Source of the DNA: Sphingobium sp.
GTDB taxonomy: Bacteria; Pseudomonadota; Alphaproteobacteria; Sphingomonadales; Sphingomonadaceae
Assembly (NCBI GenBank): GCA_022652485.1
Contig: JALCRK010000009.1
Span: forward strand, 1-64,000
DNA length: 64,000 bases
Direction: 5' to 3'
A program made the position numbers and the translations under genes. A model generated the notes under the pieces. It saw nothing but the letters and a program-made list of their open reading frames with translations. It was not told the origin of the DNA and searched no databases. This document shows, piece after piece, positions 32,021 to 39,709 of the stretch (positions are counted from its first letter, which is position 1; each line of letters starts with the position of its first letter).

Positions 32021-34324
32021 ATGGTTGCTAAAAGCGCCGCCCTTTGGCTAGGGGGAGGAGCGCAAGCGGGGAGAATAGCCATCAGCACCACCAAAATACT
32101 TGGTATGGGCGCCTTGATTCTGTGCCCCATCACCAGCGTGCAGGCGCGCCCGGCCGACGAGATCATCGTGACGGGCGAGAAGTTCGCGCGTCCACTCCAG
32201 GCGACGACGTCGAGCGTCACGCTAGTTCAGTCATCGGACATCACCACGCGCGGCCTGACCCGGTTACAGGATATTATCGGGCGTACCGCGAATATATCCC
32301 CCGCAAACGGCCCTGCCGGATTCAGCATTCGCGGGATCACAAATTCCGGGGTGTCGGGCGCCGGTGAGGCGGACACCGCCGTCATCTATATCGACAACAC
32401 GCCCCTGGCCTGGACCTATCTTCAGGCCGCCCCTACCCGGCTGTGGGACATTGCCAGCGTGGAAATCTGGCGCGGTCCGCAATCGACCTTGCGCGGGCTC
32501 AATTCGCTCGCGGGGGCAATCATGATCCAAAGCACGGATCCCGATCTCCATGACTGGGATGTGCGTAGCCGCGTATCACATAGCGATGAACCCGCAAAAG
32601 GATTCGCGATCGCGGGCGGCGGCCCCATCCAGAGCGATCAGCTGGCCGTGCGCGTCGCGCTGGAGACGCAAAGCCGGGACGGTTTTATCCACAACCTCAC
32701 GCGTCACACGCACGAAGACCGCGAAGAGAGCACGACCGCTCGCCTGAAGCTGTTGTGGACGCCTGCCGCCCTGTCCGGCTTTTCGCTGAAGCTCGGTTAC
32801 AACCGTTTTCGCCGCGAGGGCGGATTTTACCGTGTATATGCACGCACCGACAGCGCCAACTTCCTGCACCATCCCATCGCCACCGACAACGTGCCCAATA
32901 CCACCGATCTCGATTTCGACAGCATCAGTGCACAGGGCCGTTATGACGTGACGCCGGAACTGTCGCTCATCAATGAGACCAGCTGGAGCCGCGCCAGGGA
33001 GCGCAGCTCGTTCGATGGCGATTACGGCCCCACCAACGCGGCCTACAGCCGTCAGGCGCGGAATTACCGGACGTGGACGCAGGAGTTGCGGCTTCAGATC
33101 GACACGGCATCGCTCAAGGGTGTGGCGGGTCTTTTTTATTATGACCGCAATCTCGCGTCGGCCACGCAAAGCCGCACCAACGTGCCGACGCCCGTCTCTA
33201 CCATCGCTGCCTTGCTAAGTGCCCAGCATGTTCCTCAGGCGAACGCCATCGCCTCAGCCTATGGCGCCGCCCTCCCGGTCGTCACGGTCGATTTCGACGG
33301 CGCTTTCCCGACGCACGTGAAGAGCTATGCGGCCTTTGCCGACCTGCGGTACGGGCTGACGGAGAGGCTGTGGTTGCTGGGCGGGTTCCGCTACAATCGC
33401 GAGAGTACGCGTAATCAGGTCATCCAGACGAGCCAGTTCGCCGGCACTTTTCCCAATCCGCTCGCGTTCGGCCCGCTCGCGCCCGCCATCGCCCAGATCA
33501 ATCTCGCGGTGGGATCGTTCGTCCAGCAGGCCAACGCCGCCGCACCAGCCGGCAAACGGAATTTTTCGGCCTTCCTTCCCAAGTTCGGTCTGCAGATGAA
33601 CTGGAGCGACGATCTCGCGACATCGGCAGTGGTGCAGCGGGGCTACCGCTCGGGCGGCCTTTCGACCAATATCGCCCGGGCCCAATCCGTATCCTATGAT
33701 CCCGAATATATCTGGAATTATGAACTATCGCTCCGTTCCCTCCTGCTGGGAGGCAAGCTGCGGCTCAACGCGAACGCCTTTCTCACCGACTGGCGGAATC
33801 AGCAGGTTTCGGTCAATTTCGGCCTCAACTCCTTCGACATAAACACCGTGAATGCGGCACGCTCACGGCTGTATGGCTTTGAGGTGGAGGCGGTGGAACA
33901 GCTGTCCGACGAATGGTCGCTTTACGCGAGTATCGGGCATACCCATACTCGGTTCAGCCGCTTCACCCTGCCCCTGACAGGAACCGCCGCCAACCTCAAA
34001 GGTACGGAATTTGCCCATGCACCCCACTGGACCCTGTCTGGTGGCGCGGACTTCCAGCTGCACAACAACCTGTTCGGTTCGCTGAACGCGAGCTATTCCA
34101 GCCGGAGCTTTGCCGCTGTCGGCCCCAGCCAGTATCTCTACCGTGTCGTTCCCCACACCATCGTCAACGGCAGGATTGGTTATCGCACGGAGCGCTGGAG
34201 CGTTGCGGTGGAAGTACAGAACCTTCTGGACAAGGTGTACGCGGTCTATAAATCCCCCACGGAGAGCAGGGCCGTGCTGAACGCACCCCGCACATTCGGC
34301 GCGGAATTTTCCGTTCATTTCTAA
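32021..34324 (+). CDS. TonB-dependent outer-membrane receptor
   Basis: A 767-residue receptor. A signal segment (about residues 20-43, ending SVQA) is followed by ADEIIVTGEKF, the usual entry to the plug. The plug shows LTRLQDIIGRTANISPANGP, FSIRGITNSGVSGAGEADTA, VEIWRGPQSTLRGLNSLAGA. The remainder is a beta-barrel with repeated aromatic-ended strands, finishing in RTFGAEFSVHF with the terminal Phe required for assembly. It resembles the sphingomonad receptors for siderophores or plant and aromatic compounds, but the substrate is unknown; no adjacent transporter or FecIR pair is present. Confidence 0.95.
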   Translation: MVAKSAALWLGGGAQAGRIAISTTKILGMGALILCPITSVQARPADEIIVTGEKFARPLQATTSSVTLVQSSDITTRGLTRLQDIIGRTANISPANGPAGFSIRGITNSGVSGAGEADTAVIYIDNTPLAWTYLQAAPTRLWDIASVEIWRGPQSTLRGLNSLAGAIMIQSTDPDLHDWDVRSRVSHSDEPAKGFAIAGGGPIQSDQLAVRVALETQSRDGFIHNLTRHTHEDREESTTARLKLLWTPAALSGFSLKLGYNRFRREGGFYRVYARTDSANFLHHPIATDNVPNTTDLDFDSISAQGRYDVTPELSLINETSWSRARERSSFDGDYGPTNAAYSRQARNYRTWTQELRLQIDTASLKGVAGLFYYDRNLASATQSRTNVPTPVSTIAALLSAQHVPQANAIASAYGAALPVVTVDFDGAFPTHVKSYAAFADLRYGLTERLWLLGGFRYNRESTRNQVIQTSQFAGTFPNPLAFGPLAPAIAQINLAVGSFVQQANAAAPAGKRNFSAFLPKFGLQMNWSDDLATSAVVQRGYRSGGLSTNIARAQSVSYDPEYIWNYELSLRSLLLGGKLRLNANAFLTDWRNQQVSVNFGLNSFDINTVNAARSRLYGFEVEAVEQLSDEWSLYASIGHTHTRFSRFTLPLTGTAANLKGTEFAHAPHWTLSGGADFQLHNNLFGSLNASYSSRSFAAVGPSQYLYRVVPHTIVNGRIGYRTERWSVAVEVQNLLDKVYAVYKSPTESRAVLNAPRTFGAEFSVHF

Positions 34325-34369
34325 TGCCAATGGAGAGCGGCGCGAGCGGCGTTCGCAGCGGCCTCCCCG

Positions 34370-36430
34370 TCAGGATGCGGCGAGTTGGGCCGCAGCGCGC
34401 TTGAAGGCCTGCTCGATCGTGTCCTTGAGCAGCGCCTGACTGAACGGCTTGTTCAATTTGATGATCTTTTCCTCGAACCCCGGAGGCAACTCGCCATAGC
34501 CCGTCGCGAGAACGATAGGCAGGCCGGGCCGGGTCTCGGTGATCCGCTCCACCAATTGCACTCCGGTCATGCCCGGCATCGCCTGATCGGTAATCAGCAG
34601 ATCGATGTCCGGGAACTGGTCCATCAGCTCCAGCGCCTCGGCGCCGGAAGATGCCTCCAGCACGGTGTGGCCAAGGTCTTCCAGCAGCGCGGAGGTGTTG
34701 AGGAGGATAAGGCCGTCGTCATCGACCGCGAGAACCTTGAGGCTCCCCACCCCAGATCCATCGGCGCTGTCACGGACCCAGGGAGACGAGCTTTCCACTG
34801 GCGTTTCCTCCTCTGCTGCGGGAAGCCATAAGGTAGCCCGCGTCCCCTTGTGCTGAGCGCTGTTCAATGTGAATGTCCCCTCCAGCTGCCGTGCAAGACC
34901 GTGGATCATGGAAAGCCCGAGACCGGTCCCCTTCCCCACTCCCTTGGTGGTGAAGAACGGCTCGGTCGCGCGCTCCAGCGTTTCCGGGTCCATGCCGTGC
35001 CCCGTATCCACGACCGAAAGCCCGATATAAACCCCGGGCTGGACGCCGCTGATTTCCCGGTCGGGCAGATCGCGCCGTTCGGTAACGATCTGGATAGTGC
35101 CCCCTCCCGGCATGGCATCGCGGGCATTGACGGCCAGGTTGACCAGCGCCATTTCCAGCTGGTTCGTATCCGCCAGAACGGGAGGCATCTCGGCGGGAAA
35201 GCGCAATTCAAGCGGCCAGCTCGGACCAACGGTACGCTGGATCAGCTCCGCGATATTGCGCACCAGCTCCTCCACGTCGAGGCGTTCCGGGCTGAGATCC
35301 TGCCGCCGCGCGAAGGCCAGCATCCGCTGGGTGAGAGCCGCACCGCGCTCTGTCCCCTGCAGGGCGTTGTCGATCAGGCGATGCAGGGCGGGATCATCCG
35401 GCACCCGGCGCCGCAGCAAAGTGAGGCTGCTCATGATCGCCATCAGGAGATTGTTGAAATCATGGGCGACGCCCCCGGTGAGCTGGCCGATCGCCTCAAG
35501 CTTCTGCGATTGCCGGAGCGCATCCTGCGCCCGTGTCAGCTCCGCCGTGCGTTCGATGACACGGGTTTCGAGCGTTTCATTCATTCGGCGCAGGCGTTCC
35601 TCGTTCTCCCGCAACACATGCTCCATCTTACGCCGGGGAGAGATGTCGTTGAACAGCACCGCCACCTGCCTTCCGGCGGGGTCTCCGGTCTTGAAGGCAT
35701 AGACGTCATACCAAATGTCACCCATTGCCTCGGCATGTTCCTCGAAACGGTGATGCCCGCCATTTTCGGCCACTTTTGCATAGATATCGAACCATTTCTG
35801 CTCGTGCTCAGGCACCATTCCCCTGATGGACCGTCCTACAGCGCTCGCGAGGCCGGTCTGCCTTTCAAAGGCGGGATTGGTTTCCAGAAAGACGTAATCC
35901 ACGGGGTTTCCGTCCGGACCGTACACCATGTCGATGATGCAGAAGCCGGCGTCGATCGAATTGAACAGCGAGCGGTATTTTTCGGCGCCGCGCTGGAGTT
36001 CCTCGAGACGCGAGCGTGCCTCATATTGCCGCCTGCGGCCGCGCAGGGCCGACTGGGCAAGGCTGATGAGGGTTGTGGGGTGAAACGGGCGCTCCAGAAA
36101 ATTTACGTTGCCGAGCACGTCGAGAAAGCGCTGCGCCGCAGGATTTCGTTCGATCCCGCCGCCCTTCCGGGTCAGCAATATGAAGGGAAAGTCCGACCAC
36201 TCCTGCTGTGCGTCCAGCCATGCTGCCAGCGGATGAAGGTCGGCCGAGTGGAGGCTCTCCTCCGTGAGCAGGGCGCACCCCGCCCCCCGCGCGACAGCCG
36301 CCTGCAGATCGTTCATGGTGCCGCAGATTCCGGTCAAAAAGCCAGCCTCGCGCAACATGGCATCCGCAAACTGCGCGTCGCGACCATGCGGAGCCAAGAT
36401 CAGCACCCTCTCGGACAGATGCGGGATCAC
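34370..36430 (-). CDS. Hybrid sensor histidine kinase, partner of the KaiC-like ATPase
   Basis: A 686-residue soluble protein. Residues 5-130 look like a degenerate receiver (RVLILAPHGRDAQFADAMLR) lacking an obvious phospho-Asp. A PAS domain spans about 150-268. A HisKA domain has the phospho-His at 323 (GQLTGGVAHDFNNLLMAI), followed by a HATPase domain ([40 protein letters not shown]). A C-terminal receiver has VLAVDDDGLILLN and LLITDQAMPGMTG with the phospho-Asp. Its ATG overlaps the KaiC-like gene stop by four bases, so the two are translationally coupled and presumably work together. Confidence 0.92.
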   Translation of the reverse strand: MIPHLSERVLILAPHGRDAQFADAMLREAGFLTGICGTMNDLQAAVARGAGCALLTEESLHSADLHPLAAWLDAQQEWSDFPFILLTRKGGGIERNPAAQRFLDVLGNVNFLERPFHPTTLISLAQSALRGRRRQYEARSRLEELQRGAEKYRSLFNSIDAGFCIIDMVYGPDGNPVDYVFLETNPAFERQTGLASAVGRSIRGMVPEHEQKWFDIYAKVAENGGHHRFEEHAEAMGDIWYDVYAFKTGDPAGRQVAVLFNDISPRRKMEHVLRENEERLRRMNETLETRVIERTAELTRAQDALRQSQKLEAIGQLTGGVAHDFNNLLMAIMSSLTLLRRRVPDDPALHRLIDNALQGTERGAALTQRMLAFARRQDLSPERLDVEELVRNIAELIQRTVGPSWPLELRFPAEMPPVLADTNQLEMALVNLAVNARDAMPGGGTIQIVTERRDLPDREISGVQPGVYIGLSVVDTGHGMDPETLERATEPFFTTKGVGKGTGLGLSMIHGLARQLEGTFTLNSAQHKGTRATLWLPAAEEETPVESSSPWVRDSADGSGVGSLKVLAVDDDGLILLNTSALLEDLGHTVLEASSGAEALELMDQFPDIDLLITDQAMPGMTGVQLVERITETRPGLPIVLATGYGELPPGFEEKIIKLNKPFSQALLKDTIEQAFKRAAAQLAAS

Positions 36431-37914
36431 GGGATATCTTCAAGCAGCGCGGGAATATCTCCAACGAATGTCGGCACGCCCCGGAGCACGCCCTGAAACC
36501 CGACGAGCGGCGGTCCTAGCCGGATCCCGTATCTGCCGATGCGGAATTCCCGAATGGTATCCTCATGCATCCCCGTTCTTTTCTTGATGATCGATATCGC
36601 GCGGCGCACGCGCCCTGATGCCTCGAAATACCGCAGCAGGACAACAGTGTCGGCCAGATAGGTCACATCGACCGGCGACTTCATGTCTCCCACCAGACCA
36701 TGCTGCGCCACCGTCAAAAAGGTGGTCACGCCCTGCCGGTTCAGATATTGCAGCAGCTCGTGCATGTGCAGGATGAGCGCGTTTTCTTCCGGCATCGAGG
36801 CCTGGTAGCCGTTGAGGCTGTCGATAATGATGGTGCGCACGCCGTGATGCTCAACACACTGGCGCACCCTCTCGGAAAACTCTCCGGGAGACAGTTCCGC
36901 GGCGTCGACCTGTTCGACGATAAGGTTGCCGCTGTCGACCATCGCCCGCATGTCGATGCCCAGCCCCAGCGCGCGGGAAAACAGCAGGCCGATCTCCTCG
37001 TCGAAGATGAACATCGCCGCCTTCTCGTCGCGCTGGATCGCCGCCGACACGAAGCTCAGCCCCAGCAGGGATTTTCCCGTGCCGGCCGGCCCCAGGATCA
37101 GCACGCTCGAACCCCGCTCCACCCCGCCACCGAGGAGCGCGTCAAGCTCTCGCGAATCGCTTTTGACGATGTCTCGGGACATATGAATTCTGTGCTCAGC
37201 GGAAACCAGCCGGGGAAATACGCGCACACCGCCCGTTTCTATCACGAAGTCATGAAATCCTCCCCGGAAGCGCCGACCTCGATATTTGACCACGCGCATT
37301 CGCCTGCGGTCGGGGCCGTATCCGGGCGAAAGCTCCTCCAGCCGGATGACGGCATGAGCCACGCTGTGAACGGTCTTGTCGGCTACGTCGGCGGTCAGGT
37401 CGTCAAGCATCAGCACGGTCGTTCCCCGATGCGCGAAGAAATGCTTGAGCGCGAGAATCTGGCGGCGATAGCGGAGGGAGCTCTGCGCAAGAAGGCGTAT
37501 CTCGGAAAGGCTGTCCAGCACGATCCTGTCCGGTTTCAGCTCCTCGAAAGCCTGGAATATCCGCTGGGTCGTCTCGCCGAGTTCCAGATCGGAGGAATAA
37601 AGAAGACTTTGCTGCTGTTCCTCATCGAGAAGGCTATCCGGCGGCACGAGCTCGAAAACCGTCACTCCGCCAAGATCCCAGCCGTGCGACGCGGCGCTAT
37701 TCCGCATCTCGGCCTCTGTTTCGGACAGCGTGATGTAAAGGCAGCGTTCGCCCGCAGCCGCGCCAGTCATCAGAAATTGTGTGGCAAGAGTGGTCTTCCC
37801 CGTACCGGGGCTTCCCTCCAAAAGAAACAGACGACCCCGCGCGAAGCCTCCTGCAAGAACATCATCCAAACCCCTGACGCCCGTGAGCGCCGCGTCCTGC
37901 CGATCCTCTGTCAC
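36427..37914 (-). CDS. KaiC-like double-domain RecA ATPase
   Basis: A 495-residue protein with two RecA/KaiC domains. The N-terminal Walker A is GSPGTGKT (34-41) with Walker B IVLDSLSEI; the second is GPAGTGKS (275-282) with IIIDSLNGY and the catalytic pair DEE at 305-307. At the position of the KaiC autophosphorylation pair (Ser431-Thr432) my by-eye alignment finds Thr418-Tyr419 in VTYLADTVVLL. The C-terminal RRAISIIKKRTGMHEDTIRE matches KaiC. No kaiA or kaiB is present. The start is GTG. It is coupled to the hybrid kinase gene by a 4-base overlap, an arrangement seen for non-cyanobacterial KaiC homologues tied to stress signalling. Confidence 0.93.
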   Translation of the reverse strand: MTEDRQDAALTGVRGLDDVLAGGFARGRLFLLEGSPGTGKTTLATQFLMTGAAAGERCLYITLSETEAEMRNSAASHGWDLGGVTVFELVPPDSLLDEEQQQSLLYSSDLELGETTQRIFQAFEELKPDRIVLDSLSEIRLLAQSSLRYRRQILALKHFFAHRGTTVLMLDDLTADVADKTVHSVAHAVIRLEELSPGYGPDRRRMRVVKYRGRRFRGGFHDFVIETGGVRVFPRLVSAEHRIHMSRDIVKSDSRELDALLGGGVERGSSVLILGPAGTGKSLLGLSFVSAAIQRDEKAAMFIFDEEIGLLFSRALGLGIDMRAMVDSGNLIVEQVDAAELSPGEFSERVRQCVEHHGVRTIIIDSLNGYQASMPEENALILHMHELLQYLNRQGVTTFLTVAQHGLVGDMKSPVDVTYLADTVVLLRYFEASGRVRRAISIIKKRTGMHEDTIREFRIGRYGIRLGPPLVGFQGVLRGVPTFVGDIPALLEDIP

Positions 37915-38131
37915 AAACCGCTTATTATCCTCTTGCTATGCCCTCGGCTGAAACGAGAGACGATCCCTTGGGCGAAGATAACCACCGCAAGCCACTCCGA
38001 ATCGGAACGAGCAACGGGGGGAATGGTTCCGCGACCTTGGAGGAGGCGTTAGGCGGCACACCGCCGCATCCACGCGCACACCCGTCTCCCTCCGTTCTCG
38101 ACGACACCGGCCAAAAGGCGCCGCGAACAAA

Positions 38132-38154
38132 AAAGGGCGCCAGAGGCGCCCTTT
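38132..38154 (-). terminator. Rho-independent terminator of carD
   Basis: On the minus strand AAAGGGCGCC pairs with GGCGCCCTTT across a 3-base loop, followed by TTTTTTGTTC. It lies 24 bases after the carD stop. The rest of 37915-38131 shows no gene. Confidence 0.85.
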
Positions 38155-38177
38155 GTCCGGTCTATACCGAAGGCCGC

Positions 38178-38708
38178 TTACTCGGCCTTGTCGCGCACAT
38201 ATTTGGGTGCGGCCTCGTTGAGGATATCGAGGATCTTTTTCAGCGCGGCGCGCTCGTCCGTCTCCTCCATCGCGGCGAGTTCGCGCGCGAGCCTGCTGGA
38301 CGCGGCCTCGAAAATCTGGCGCTCGGAATAGCTCTGCTCCGGCTGGTCATCCGGGCGGAACAGATCCCGCGTCACCTCCGCAATCGACACCAGATCACCC
38401 GAATTGATCTTGGCTTCATATTCCTGCGCCCGGCGCGACCACATGGTGCGCTTGACCTTGGGCTTGCCCTTCAGCGTATCCAGCGCCTCGCTCAGCGTCT
38501 TGTTCGACGACAGCTTGCGCATACCGACGCTCTCGGCCTTGTTCGTCGGAACGCGAAGCGTCATCCGCTCCTTCTCGAAGCGCAGCACATAGAGTTCAAG
38601 CTCCATGCCGGCGATCTGCTGGCTTTGCAGCTCGATCACCCGGCCAACGCCGTGCTTGGGGTATACGACATAATCGCCGACATCAAAGGACAGGGCTTTT
38701 GCAGCCAT
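38178..38708 (-). CDS. carD: CarD/CdnL-family transcription regulator
   Basis: A 176-residue RNA-polymerase-binding factor that stabilises open promoter complexes, chiefly for rRNA and growth genes. The N-terminal RNAP-interaction domain shows FDVGDYVVYPKHGVGRVIEL and LYVLRFEKERMTLRVPTNKA; the C-terminal helical domain has TMWSRRAQEYEAKINSGDL and ELAAMEETDERAALKKILDI. The ATG at 38708 with GGAAAGG upstream gives the known N-terminus. It sits beside fdxA, the S4 protein and the helicase, a conserved alphaproteobacterial neighbourhood. Confidence 0.95.
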   Translation of the reverse strand: MAAKALSFDVGDYVVYPKHGVGRVIELQSQQIAGMELELYVLRFEKERMTLRVPTNKAESVGMRKLSSNKTLSEALDTLKGKPKVKRTMWSRRAQEYEAKINSGDLVSIAEVTRDLFRPDDQPEQSYSERQIFEAASSRLARELAAMEETDERAALKKILDILNEAAPKYVRDKAE

Positions 38709-38947
38709 TGGGGACCTTTCCATAATCTCAAGAGAAGCGTCAGGACGCATGGATGCACCAGAGCATGAGAGCTTCCGATGCGGCGCGCGCGGACGCATGG
38801 GGCATTACGAATCTACTCCTGACGGGACGCGACTTTCCCGCCTCGATCCCTTCTTTAACAGATTCGTAACAAAATTACCAGCCCGGCCCCGATGATGCAT
38901 CGGAAAGGCCGGGACATGCCCCCGGATTACAGCGGAATACGAAAGGT

Positions 38948-39286
38948 CTAGCTTCCCGAACCGGGCTCCGCCGAGAAATATTTCTCGAACTTGCCTTCTT
39001 CGCCCTTGTGCGCGTCGGCATCGGCGGGAGCGTCACCCTTGCTGGTGATGTTCGGCCATTCGGCGGAATATTTGGTGTTGAGCTCAAGCCACTGCTCCAG
39101 ACCGTTCTCGGTATCGGGCAGGATCGCCTCGGCGGGGCATTCCGGCTCGCACACACCGCAGTCGATGCACTCGTTGGGATTGATGACCAGCATGTTCTCG
39201 CCCTCGTAGAAGCAATCCACCGGGCATACCTCGACACAGTCCATATATTTGCAACGGATGCAGGCGTCGGTCACGACATAGGTCAT
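38948..39286 (-). CDS. fdxA: Ferredoxin FdxA, 7Fe type
   Basis: A 112-residue electron carrier with one [3Fe-4S] and one [4Fe-4S] cluster. The ligand motifs are [17 protein letters not shown] near residue 9 and [12 protein letters not shown] near residue 40, and the C-terminal extension with [19 protein letters not shown] is typical of FdxA. It is the second gene of the conserved helicase-S4-fdxA-carD group, all on the minus strand. Confidence 0.96.
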   Translation of the reverse strand: MTYVVTDACIRCKYMDCVEVCPVDCFYEGENMLVINPNECIDCGVCEPECPAEAILPDTENGLEQWLELNTKYSAEWPNITSKGDAPADADAHKGEEGKFEKYFSAEPGSGS

Positions 39287-39374
39287 TGGTTAGTCTTCCC
39301 TGTTACTGCGCCCTCGGAGCGCAGGAGCACACTGATTTCCGTCCTGCTATTCCGGCCCCGCCGCCGCGTCAATA

Positions 39375-39644
39375 TCAACTTTCCGGATTGTGGCCCAGCG
39401 CCAGCTCTTCGTAGCAGGCCATCGCTTCGGGTGCCGGGCCGCGGCGTGCCGGCAAGGCAAGGATGCGGACCACGCGGATGCGGTCTCCCTGCGCCAGAGT
39501 GACGAGATCCCCCACGCGGGCCGGGCTGTGGGCACGGTCTATGCGCCGCCCGTTGAGGCGCATGATGCCCTGTTCGGCCATCGCCTGCGCCTGGCTGCGG
39601 TTGCGGGCGAGACGCGCGAACCAGAGGAACTTGTCGATCCGCAT
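39375..39644 (-). CDS. S4-domain RNA-binding protein (HslR/Hsp15-like)
   Basis: An 89-residue protein with an S4 RNA-binding fold: MRIDKFLWFARLARNRSQAQ, then GIMRLNGRRIDRAHSPARVG and DLVTLAQGDRIRVVRIL. Hsp15-like proteins bind the free 50S subunit with a stalled nascent chain. The ATG at 39644 is preferred because it gives the family N-terminus, although an extension to 39695 is open. It follows the helicase gene by 65 bases on the same strand and is likely co-transcribed. Confidence 0.9.
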   Translation of the reverse strand: MRIDKFLWFARLARNRSQAQAMAEQGIMRLNGRRIDRAHSPARVGDLVTLAQGDRIRVVRILALPARRGPAPEAMACYEELALGHNPES

Positions 39645-39709
39645 GGAAGGCCCGTGCTGGGGAGGAGGCGCGGAGGGAAGCGGGGCAGCGGCCAAACGCG
39701 GCGGCTCCG

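Noticed and set aside
34850-36496. A 548-codon + strand frame
   Set aside because: It is antisense to the hybrid kinase and has no recognisable protein features.
36427-37914. A KaiABC circadian clock
   Set aside because: Neither kaiA nor kaiB is present and the phosphorylation pair differs, so a clock cannot be claimed.
38004-38030. GGAAC-N17-GTT resembling an EcfG promoter on the + strand
   Set aside because: No gene follows it on that strand; carD and the KaiC-like gene both run the other way.
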